From an uncultured Eubacterium sp. (GTDB lineage Bacteria; Bacillota; Clostridia; Lachnospirales; Lachnospiraceae), in assembly GCA_934358495.1 (NCBI GenBank), contig CAKRKO010000073.1:1-14251 (forward strand): a stretch of 14,251 nucleotides of DNA, given 5' to 3'. Position numbers and translations under genes: made by a program. The notes under the pieces were generated by a model, which worked only from the letters and a program-made list of their open reading frames with translations, ran no database searches and was not told where the DNA came from. Position 1 is the stretch's first letter. Every line of letters starts with the position of its first letter. Positions 1-6,146 of this stretch are shown here, piece after piece.

Positions 1-1256
1 AAAATATCTCTTGCAAGGTCATCGTAAGTATACTCATTTTTCAACGTATTCAATAAGTATGCAGCAATGGTAGTGTCAATGCAATATTTTGTCTCCGGTA
101 CACGGACATGCTTCAACAATCCTTTCAGATCAGGCGTTATAAGTGTATCCAGTCCCTCACAAAGTTTCTGGACCTGTTCTTCCAGATATGCTTCTGTCAC
201 GAAACCGCCACAGGTCAGATACACAATGTTCTGATTGCTTTTTGCCACTGCCAGACCATACACAGTTCCTGCCTCTTCAAAGAAAGACACCACCGCCTCT
301 TTTGCAGAAAATCCATCAAAAAAGTTCTGAATCTCATCCAGTTCATGATATACATGGAAATATTTTTCCAGATCGTTCTGTGACATGTCATCTGAAAAAC
401 GGGTCAGCATATTTTTGAACTCCAGGCGCTTCATAAATACATACGCTTCCGGTGTATACAGATCTGTCAGCTTTGCCGCTTCCATGTCAAAATCAATCGG
501 TGCATGTACTTCGATGGTCGCCAGGGTCTTACTCATCTGTGCCATATCGTAGTGTTCTTCCAGATTGGTTTTTGCACGTTTTGGTGTGATTTCTTCTAAA
601 TGCGCATAGGCATTTTCGATACTTTTGTATGCAACGATCAGATTGGTAGCTGTCTTTTCACCAATGCCCGGTACACCTGGAATATTATCGGAACTGTCAC
701 CCATCAGAGCCTTCACATCGATAAATTCCTTCGGTGAAACCTGATAACGCTCCAACACATCTGATGCATAATAATCTTCGATTTCCGTACCGGTACGTTT
801 CGTCTTCGGAATCCGGATTTTTACTTTTTCTGTCGCCAATTGCAATAAATCACGGTCACCGGAAATAATACTGACATCCATTCCCTGTGCTTCTGCCATA
901 CCTGCAATCGTTCCAAGCAGATCATCTGCTTCATATCCCGGCATTTCCACGATTTTGATTCCCATGGCCTGCAAAACTTCTTTCATAACAGGCACTTGCT
1001 CCCGCAATTCCTGAGCCATCGGTTTTCTCGTTCCTTTATAGGCATCAAACATCTGATGTCGGAAAGTCGGCTCACTGCGGTCAAAGGCCACCGTCAAATA
1101 ATCCGGTTTTTCCTCATCCAGAATCTTGAACATAATATTTAAAAATCCGTATACTGCATTGGTGTGCAATCCTTCGGAATTCGTCAACAACGGAACTCCG
1201 AAAAAGGCACGATTTAAAATACTATGTCCATCAATCAGTACGATTTTTTTACTCAT
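1..1256 (-). CDS. polA: DNA polymerase I, N-terminal part (5' nuclease and start of exonuclease-like domain); cut by the left window edge
   Basis: The frame opens at ATG 1256-1254 and stays open to the window edge (418 codons visible; bacterial Pol I is usually 850-930 aa), so the polymerase domain is missing only because the window ends. Residues 1 to about 290 are the 5'-3' exonuclease/flap nuclease that removes Okazaki primers. Visible metal-binding acids are D9 (LIDGHS), D59 (AFDRSEPTF), E109/D111/D112 (YEADDLLG), D134/D136 (SGDRDLL) and D187/D190 (GDSSDNIPGVPGIGEKTA, the H3TH region). From about residue 315 the 3'-5' exonuclease fold begins, but the D-x-E metal motif appears replaced by SFFEEAG, so proofreading is probably lost, as in Bacillus-type enzymes (inference). 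The start is fixed by AAGGGAG at 1270-1264. The aminopeptidase stop is one base upstream, so the two are very probably co-translated. Confidence 0.96.
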   Translation of the reverse strand, partial: MSKKIVLIDGHSILNRAFFGVPLLTNSEGLHTNAVYGFLNIMFKILDEEKPDYLTVAFDRSEPTFRHQMFDAYKGTRKPMAQELREQVPVMKEVLQAMGIKIVEMPGYEADDLLGTIAGMAEAQGMDVSIISGDRDLLQLATEKVKIRIPKTKRTGTEIEDYYASDVLERYQVSPKEFIDVKALMGDSSDNIPGVPGIGEKTATNLIVAYKSIENAYAHLEEITPKRAKTNLEEHYDMAQMSKTLATIEVHAPIDFDMEAAKLTDLYTPEAYVFMKRLEFKNMLTRFSDDMSQNDLEKYFHVYHELDEIQNFFDGFSAKEAVVSFFEEAGTVYGLAVAKSNQNIVYLTCGGFVTEAYLEEQVQKLCEGLDTLITPDLKGLLKHVRVPETKYCIDTTIAAYLLNTLKNEYTYDDLARDI

Positions 1257-1257
1257 A

Positions 1258-3051
1258 CTAAATCTCCCTTGTGTACTCTTTGAGCCATTCACGCTCATCA
1301 TCATTCAGATACGGAGATATTTTTTCCCATACCATTTTATGATATGCATTCAGCATTTTTTTCTCACGGCAGGTCATCTCATCCGGATCGATTCCATCCA
1401 GATCGATCGGCGCGTAAGTAATATTTTCAAACTGCATGAACTGACCATATTCGTTTTTCTCTGCTTTCACACAGATCAGCTCATTCTCGGTACGGATACC
1501 GTACTCACCCTCCAGATATACACCCGGCTCGTCCGTAGTGATCATACCTTCTTCCAGTCTGCCGCTGTCATTGCGCTCTGCAACGACTCTCCAACGGAAG
1601 CCGTTCGGTCCCTCATGTACATTCAGGATATGTCCGACACCATGGCCGGTTCCGCATTTATAATCAATCCCCATCTCCCATAATGGTCCACGGCTTAAAA
1701 TGTCTAAGTTTAATCCGCTGCATCCATACAGGAATTTTGCATTTGCAAGGTTCAGATTAGATCTGCAAACCGTTGTAAAATGCAGCTTCTGTTTGTCAGT
1801 CAGAGGTCCAAGCACAAAGGTTCTTGTAATATCTGTCGTTCCCTCGTAGTAATGTCCGCCGGAATCTACCAGTAAAAATCCTTCCGGTTTTAACTCTGCT
1901 GCTGTCTCTTTTTTTGCAGAATAGTGCATCATAGCTGCATTTGCGCCATACGCACTGATATTATCAAAACTCAGGTCCAGGAAATTCTCCTGTTCGGCAC
2001 GCAAGCTGTCCAGATATTTTCCTGCGGTATACTCTGTGATATATTCTTTTCCAACATGTGTCTTTAACCAGTACATAAATTTGGTTACAGCCACACCGTC
2101 TTTTAAGTGTGCAATTCTTGTATTTTTTAACTCTGTCGCATTTTTGATGGCTTTCATACGCTCGGATGGATTCAGGTCATCTACAACTTTTAATCCTTCC
2201 GGAAATGCCATACGGATACGATAATTGATGGTATGTTCGTCCATCAGCATTACTTTGTCTGCTGCAAGTTTTGCTGCTGCATCGTATATCTCATCATAAG
2301 CACAAACAGTAATGTCATTGTCTGCCAGATATACACGCACTTCATCCGTCAGTGTCTCTGCATGGATAAACAATGTGCATGCATCTTCCTCAATCAGCAG
2401 GAAAGATAAAAATACCGGTACATGGGAAATGTCGTTTCCACGCAGGTTTAAAATCCATGCAATGTCATACAGAGAACTGATCATATGCACCTGTGCACCT
2501 TTCTCTTTCATTACTTCACGGATTCTTCCTAATTTGGACGCAGTGGTCTCTCCGCTGTATTCATCGGTTAAAATCCATACTTTCTCTGTCGGAAGCTGTG
2601 GTCTGTCAGTCCAGATTTCGTTTACCAGATCTTTTGCAACGAACAGGCTTCCCTGCTTTTTCTCAGCGATTGCAGCATATGCCGCTCCGTCTGCACTGGA
2701 AAGCACTCTTCCGTCAAAGCCGATCACACCGCCCTGTGGAAGTTTATCTTCTACGAATTCTTTTACTGTCGGTACGCCTTCCTCAGACATGCGGTACAGT
2801 GTGATGGTGCTGCCTGCAAGCTGCTGCTCAGCCTGAATGAAGTAACGTCCATCTGTCCACAGACCTGCTTCTGTCAATGTCACTACCAGTGTTCCTGCAG
2901 ATCCTGTAAAACCGCTCATATAAGAACGTGCTTTAAAATATTCACCGACATACTCTGACTGGTGAAAATCTGCAGTCGGAATCATGTAGATGTCCATGTT
3001 GTTTTCTTTCATTTTTTCCCGCAAAACTGCGAGTTTTTCCTGAATTGTCAT
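1258..3051 (-). CDS. pepP: Xaa-Pro aminopeptidase, M24B family, three-domain type
   Basis: 597 aa, the usual length of the three-domain XPNPEP1-like enzymes. It removes an N-terminal residue that precedes proline from peptides; no signal peptide is seen, so it is cytosolic. Residues 1-140 and 155-300 are the two creatinase-type N-domains, about 310-530 the pita-bread catalytic domain, and 535-597 the C-terminal tail typical of this subgroup. Dinuclear metal ligands are visible: D396 (VDSGG), D407 (TTDITRT), H470 (GTGHGVGH), E508 (TTDEPG) and E522 (RTENEL); H479 (NVHEGP) is the active-site histidine. C466 sits where Escherichia coli aminopeptidase P has a histidine (H350). GGAGG lies about 10 nt before ATG 3051. 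The gene follows yqeC after 86 nt and touches polA downstream; the link to polA is positional, not functional. Confidence 0.95.
   Translation of the reverse strand: MTIQEKLAVLREKMKENNMDIYMIPTADFHQSEYVGEYFKARSYMSGFTGSAGTLVVTLTEAGLWTDGRYFIQAEQQLAGSTITLYRMSEEGVPTVKEFVEDKLPQGGVIGFDGRVLSSADGAAYAAIAEKKQGSLFVAKDLVNEIWTDRPQLPTEKVWILTDEYSGETTASKLGRIREVMKEKGAQVHMISSLYDIAWILNLRGNDISHVPVFLSFLLIEEDACTLFIHAETLTDEVRVYLADNDITVCAYDEIYDAAAKLAADKVMLMDEHTINYRIRMAFPEGLKVVDDLNPSERMKAIKNATELKNTRIAHLKDGVAVTKFMYWLKTHVGKEYITEYTAGKYLDSLRAEQENFLDLSFDNISAYGANAAMMHYSAKKETAAELKPEGFLLVDSGGHYYEGTTDITRTFVLGPLTDKQKLHFTTVCRSNLNLANAKFLYGCSGLNLDILSRGPLWEMGIDYKCGTGHGVGHILNVHEGPNGFRWRVVAERNDSGRLEEGMITTDEPGVYLEGEYGIRTENELICVKAEKNEYGQFMQFENITYAPIDLDGIDPDEMTCREKKMLNAYHKMVWEKISPYLNDDEREWLKEYTREI
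1264..1270 (-). promoter_or_regulatory. Ribosome binding site of polA inside the 3' end of the aminopeptidase gene
   Basis: AAGGGAG on the minus strand, 7 nt before the polA ATG. It lies within the last codons of the upstream gene, and the junction reads TAG-T-ATG, so terminating ribosomes could reinitiate directly on polA. Confidence 0.75.
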
Positions 3052-3091
3052 ATCATCTATCCTCCATGTTACTTATAGTTTTTATCTTATA

Positions 3092-3125
3092 CTCATAGTG
3101 ATCTGCCTTGGCAGATTTATATGAG
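3092..3125. repeat. Long imperfect hairpin between yqeC and the aminopeptidase gene
   Basis: Inner arms ATCTGCC (3101-3107) and GGCAGAT (3110-3116) are perfect with a 2-nt centre. Outer arms CTCATA (3092-3097) and TATGAG (3120-3125) are also perfect, separated from the inner arms by a symmetric 3x3 internal loop. Neither side has a run of T, so it is not a classical intrinsic terminator. It starts 12 nt after the yqeC stop and could be a protein-binding dyad or an mRNA processing or stability element. Confidence 0.5.
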
Positions 3126-3137
3126 ATATTAGCGTTA

Positions 3138-3740
3138 TCAGAATGTCAACGGTTCTGAATCAAAAAAATGACTGTGATCTGCCGGAAAAAATCCGATTTT
3201 TGCATTTGGATAGCTTTCCTGTAACGGCTTTTTATAACCTTCCAGATAAAGTTTTTCAAGATGTGTTTTTGTCACCAGATCCGTATCCGAAACACCCAGA
3301 CACTGTTTTACCAGTTCCAACCGATGGCTCACATCACAAAAGGGGTGTCCAATGGCATGCAAGCCCATGACCACCTGAATCTCATTTACGTTTTCCGGGA
3401 TCACCGGTTCGTGCGCTGCGGGAAATTTAACCGGCATATGCTTGGATCCGTCTGCCTCTACCAATACAATATCCGCAAGCTGACAGGCCTGCTTATAAAT
3501 ATCCTTCGGTAACGATGCAATTTTTTCTTCTTTCACCGGACTTCCACAGATGCAAAAGTTTTGTTTTTCCAACTGTTGTCGGATATCATCCAGTATTTCA
3601 GATAAAACCATGCCTGGTTCCAGTCCCATATGAGTCGTCGTTGTGACCAGAACTTTTTTGCCCTGCTGTACATATTCTCTTGTAAGATTTTTAATCTGAC
3701 TTGTCTTGCCGCCGGCGCCCACAATTGCAATTACATACAT
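3138..3740 (-). CDS. yqeC: YqeC, putative selenium-dependent molybdenum hydroxylase accessory protein
   Basis: 200 aa, somewhat short for a family usually of about 220-250 aa. It has a nucleotide-binding look: a glycine-rich P-loop GAGGKTS at residues 8-14, VLVTTTTHM at 30-38, and the family block VEADGSKHMPVKFPAAHEP at about 94-112 (Walker-B-like acids E95 and D97). YqeC proteins co-occur with SelD and selenium-dependent xanthine dehydrogenase-type enzymes and are thought to help install the labile selenium in the molybdenum hydroxylase active site; the exact reaction is unknown. ATG 3740 overlaps the last 10 nt of yqeB, and AAGGTGA at 3753-3747 is the ribosome binding site, so translational coupling with yqeB is likely. 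No signal peptide or membrane segment is seen. Confidence 0.85.
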   Translation of the reverse strand: MYVIAIVGAGGKTSQIKNLTREYVQQGKKVLVTTTTHMGLEPGMVLSEILDDIRQQLEKQNFCICGSPVKEEKIASLPKDIYKQACQLADIVLVEADGSKHMPVKFPAAHEPVIPENVNEIQVVMGLHAIGHPFCDVSHRLELVKQCLGVSDTDLVTKTHLEKLYLEGYKKPLQESYPNAKIGFFPADHSHFFDSEPLTF

Positions 3741-4567
3741 TGTGTATCACCTTTTTCTAATTGTTGTTTTAATACGAAATATGCCTCTACAACACCACCC
3801 GCAATACATCTGGCTTTGTCAGAAATCGTAAAGCAGTTTTCATATTCGTTCAATCGTGGATCAATATCTGCCATCTTAAATCCTTTGGTCACCGGATATC
3901 CTTCCCGGATTAGTCCCCGAAGCAGACCGGAAAGGCTTGCCGGAACTTCTGTTCGCATTCCGTCATCACCCTCAATCCATGCAATTGGCTGTCCTTCCTC
4001 CACAATATCTGTAATTTTTGCAATATTGTGTAAAATCCCTGCCGCTGGAGCATGGATCACACGCTCTGCTGCATAACCGCCAATCATTCCCGGCACACCA
4101 GTATTGGCAATAGCCTTTCCTTCATAGATGACTCTGCCAAGTTTATGACCACGCATGGTTTCAACGACAGCATCGCAATCCCGACCTGCCGTAAAGCCCG
4201 GTCCAAGTGCGATTGTGATCGGTGCCATATCACGTGTGGTTCCAAGATTCTTTTTTGCAAGAATCGCATCTACCACTACCACTGGTTTAAAACGTTTCAG
4301 ACAATTTCCTTTCGGGTCAATGAGCATCGTCAGCTTATCTTCTTTCAGAAAATGCTCCGCTTCATCTTCATCCTTCGCCAGAAAACACTCCATATCCTCT
4401 ACTTTGGAACGGTCTTCATATACAGCCTCGCTGAATGCCACATTTCTGCGAATTGCAGATGGATGTGCAATTTCTAAAATAAGCACCGCAAAACCACATT
4501 TTTTTAATTTATAAATCGTTCCGGTTGCAATATCTCCGCCACCACGAACGATGATCAGATTTTTCAT
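3731..4567 (-). CDS. yqeB: YqeB (EF2563 family), selenium-dependent molybdenum hydroxylase system protein
   Basis: 278 aa, the full family length. It opens with a Rossmann-like VRGGGDIATG (residues 7-16), then HPSAIRRNVAFSEAV (35-49), LGPGFTAGRDCDAVVET (121-137), NTGVPG (155-160) and DIDPR (234-238), the recognisable EF2563/YqeB blocks. The family is related to XdhC-type maturation factors. It is linked by genomic co-occurrence to SelD and YqeC in bacteria that carry selenium not as selenocysteine but as a labile cofactor of molybdenum hydroxylases such as xanthine or purine hydroxylase. ATG 4567 is preceded by GAGG (4576-4573) at 5 nt, a short spacing. yqeB is probably the first gene of a yqeB-yqeC unit, lying after the terminator at 4634-4675. 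No hydroxylase, selD or molybdenum cofactor gene lies in this window. Confidence 0.87.
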   Translation of the reverse strand: MKNLIIVRGGGDIATGTIYKLKKCGFAVLILEIAHPSAIRRNVAFSEAVYEDRSKVEDMECFLAKDEDEAEHFLKEDKLTMLIDPKGNCLKRFKPVVVVDAILAKKNLGTTRDMAPITIALGPGFTAGRDCDAVVETMRGHKLGRVIYEGKAIANTGVPGMIGGYAAERVIHAPAAGILHNIAKITDIVEEGQPIAWIEGDDGMRTEVPASLSGLLRGLIREGYPVTKGFKMADIDPRLNEYENCFTISDKARCIAGGVVEAYFVLKQQLEKGDTQCM

Positions 4568-4633
4568 ACTAACCTCGCATTTCTTCCCTCGGATTTTTAT
4601 CCTTTCTATCTTATCACAAAATTGTTTAATATG

Positions 4634-4675
4634 AAATAAAGAGATACATCATTTTCATGACATATCTCTTTATTT
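4634..4675 (-). terminator. AT-rich intrinsic terminator after the trigger-factor-like gene
   Basis: Perfect 13-bp arms AAATAAAGAGATA (4634-4646) and TATCTCTTTATTT (4663-4675), with a small inner TCAT/ATGA helix in the loop. The 3' arm on the transcript is itself U-rich. The symmetry makes it potentially bidirectional. The GC content of the stem is low, hence moderate confidence. Confidence 0.6.
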
Positions 4676-4738
4676 TGCAAATGTCGTATATTTGCTGCTA
4701 TCGATTCTGTTCTCACGATTCTTGATTTATCCGTATTT

Positions 4739-5698
4739 TTATGCCTCAACAGCCTCTTTTACGATAAACTCAAGTGCCTGTTTGGATAGAATATCCTCTG
4801 CAACCATAGCTACTCCACGCTCACCCATCATCTCACGCAGCTGCTCTGCCGGCATCTGATAAGACATTGCCATTGCAGCGATTGTCTGATCTACATCCTC
4901 ATCTGTATAGGAAAATCCCTCTGCTTTTGCAATCTCCTGTAAGACTGCCTGACCTTTTAACATGGAAAGTGCATCTTTTGCTGCGTACTCCTCAAACAGT
5001 TCTTCTGTTAATCCGTTGTACTGCAGATACTGCTCAAATGTGTTTCCTGCATTGCGAAGCTGTGCAAGAAGATTGTTTTTAAGCTGCTCTTTGCGCTCGT
5101 CAATGAATTCCTGCGGAACTTCGATTTCAGACGCCTCTACGATCTGCTCCAGAACTTTGTTTTCTTTCTCCATATCTGCCTGATTCTGTTTGAAATCATG
5201 GATTGATTTCTTTACAAACTCCTCAAACTCTGCAACGGTTTTGCACTGGGAGATTTTCTGAACTACTTCATCAGAAAGCTCCGGAACAAAGCTGCTGCGG
5301 ACACCTTTTACTGTAACTTTGAATGTAGCTTCTTTTCCGGCAAACTCTGCTGCATGATAATCTTCCGGGAATGTAACAACCACATCTACATTGTCATCTT
5401 TTTTTGTTCCTACTAACTGATCTTCAAATCCCGGAATAAAAGTATTGGAACCAAGTTTTAATGGGAAATCTGTACCGTCTCCACCTGCAAATGCTTCTCC
5501 GTCAATGTAACCAACAAAGTCAATGACTGCCTCATCGCCAAGCTCTGCCGCACCGTCTTTATCCTGGGTTGTTACCGCATACTGTCTTGCACGCTCCAGT
5601 TCTGCTTTTACTTCTTCCTCTGTAATGATAATCTCTGCTTTTTTTACCTCTACTCCTTTATAATTTCCAAGAGTAACCTGAATTTTTTTCTCGCTCAT
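4739..5698 (-). CDS. Trigger-factor-like chaperone/peptidyl-prolyl isomerase lacking the ribosome-binding domain
   Basis: 319 aa from the chosen start, against about 430 aa for full trigger factor. The N-terminal 100 residues or so that dock on ribosomal protein L23 (GFRKGKxP signature) are absent; the protein begins near the LGNYKGVEV linker strand. An FKBP-type isomerase domain follows (about 52-135, with AVIDFVGYIDGEAF and IPGFEDQLVG), then the helical, SurA-like C-terminal domain (about 145-310). It is acidic with no signal peptide, so presumably a cytosolic holdase or foldase not anchored on ribosomes. A TTG four codons upstream (5710) also opens the frame, but it lies inside the strong ribosome binding site GGAGGAA (5708-5702) that serves ATG 5698. 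A canonical tig gene, normally beside clpP/clpX, is expected elsewhere in the genome (inference). Confidence 0.85.
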   Translation of the reverse strand: MSEKKIQVTLGNYKGVEVKKAEIIITEEEVKAELERARQYAVTTQDKDGAAELGDEAVIDFVGYIDGEAFAGGDGTDFPLKLGSNTFIPGFEDQLVGTKKDDNVDVVVTFPEDYHAAEFAGKEATFKVTVKGVRSSFVPELSDEVVQKISQCKTVAEFEEFVKKSIHDFKQNQADMEKENKVLEQIVEASEIEVPQEFIDERKEQLKNNLLAQLRNAGNTFEQYLQYNGLTEELFEEYAAKDALSMLKGQAVLQEIAKAEGFSYTDEDVDQTIAAMAMSYQMPAEQLREMMGERGVAMVAEDILSKQALEFIVKEAVEA

Positions 5699-5701
5699 CG
5701 C

Positions 5702-5708
5702 TTCCTCC
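5702..5708 (-). promoter_or_regulatory. Ribosome binding site that fixes the start of the trigger-factor-like gene
   Basis: GGAGGAA on the minus strand, 3 nt (GCG) before ATG 5698 when the whole match is counted, or 5 nt from the GGAGG core. It overlaps the alternative TTG at 5710, which therefore has no usable Shine-Dalgarno of its own. Confidence 0.75.
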
Positions 5709-5811
5709 AAAAGTATTTTCTTTTATCAGATTCTTTCCGTCTTTTCGATACCACTTATTTATATGATATAAAGCTTTTTCTGACGTTATCTTTCTGATTT
5801 ATACCTGTCCA

Positions 5812-5831
5812 AGTATACTCTATTTTAGCAT
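5812..5831 (-). promoter_or_regulatory. Candidate promoter of the trigger-factor-like gene
   Basis: Two overlapping -10-like elements are seen on the minus strand: TGCTAAAAT (extended -10 form; TAAAAT at 5827-5822) and TATACT (5817-5812). Neither has a good -35. Either would give a leader of about 105-120 nt. The call rests on sequence resemblance only. Confidence 0.35.
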
Positions 5832-5852
5832 AAGTTTCCATCACTTTATGCT
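5827..5852. repeat. Inverted repeat overlapping the candidate promoter
   Basis: AGCATAA (5827-5833) and TTATGCT (5846-5852), 12 nt apart. On the plus strand it is followed by a run of six T (5852-5857), terminator-like, but no plus-strand gene exists upstream. It may instead be an operator for the minus-strand promoter it overlaps. Confidence 0.35.
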
Positions 5853-5857
5853 TTTTT

Positions 5858-6031
5858 CACACTTTCCGACCTAAAAAACTAGATTTTTGTCCTTATTGGT
5901 AAAGCGTTCATTCGCAATCCGCTTTCGCTACTTACTCATAAACGCAAATAACAAAAGCCCGGATTTTTCTTGACAAGCACTTATTAACTCTCAATTAAAA
6001 AACGGAGACATTTACACAAATAAAAGAACGC
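5858..6031. other. Intergenic DNA with no recognised feature
   Basis: This is the remainder of the roughly 450-nt gap between the amt terminator and the trigger-factor-like gene. I see no open frame with a ribosome binding site, no RNA gene and no repeat. A plus-strand TTGACA at 5970-5975 has no matching -10 and no gene after it. Confidence 0.5.
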
Positions 6032-6069
6032 AGCAAAACCCTCCGGACATACTGCCCGAAGGGTTTGCT
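6032..6069 (-). terminator. Intrinsic terminator of the ammonium transporter gene
   Basis: On the minus strand AGCAAACCCTTCGG pairs with CCGGAGGGTTTTGCT around a loop of about 8 nt. One U-G wobble closes perfectly only in the minus-strand RNA, which supports the orientation. The U-rich 3' arm is followed by a further T-rich stretch. It lies about 78 nt after the stop codon. Confidence 0.8.
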
Positions 6070-6146
6070 TATTCGTTAAGGTTTTATATATAAGGATTTT
6101 GAAGAATTGCTTACATTGTATATCTATCTGCTAGCTTGCCATTGCT

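Noticed and set aside
5970..5999. Plus-strand TTGACA as a promoter
   Set aside because: The -10 region 17-18 nt downstream is a poor match (AATTAA/ATTAAA) and no plus-strand gene follows.
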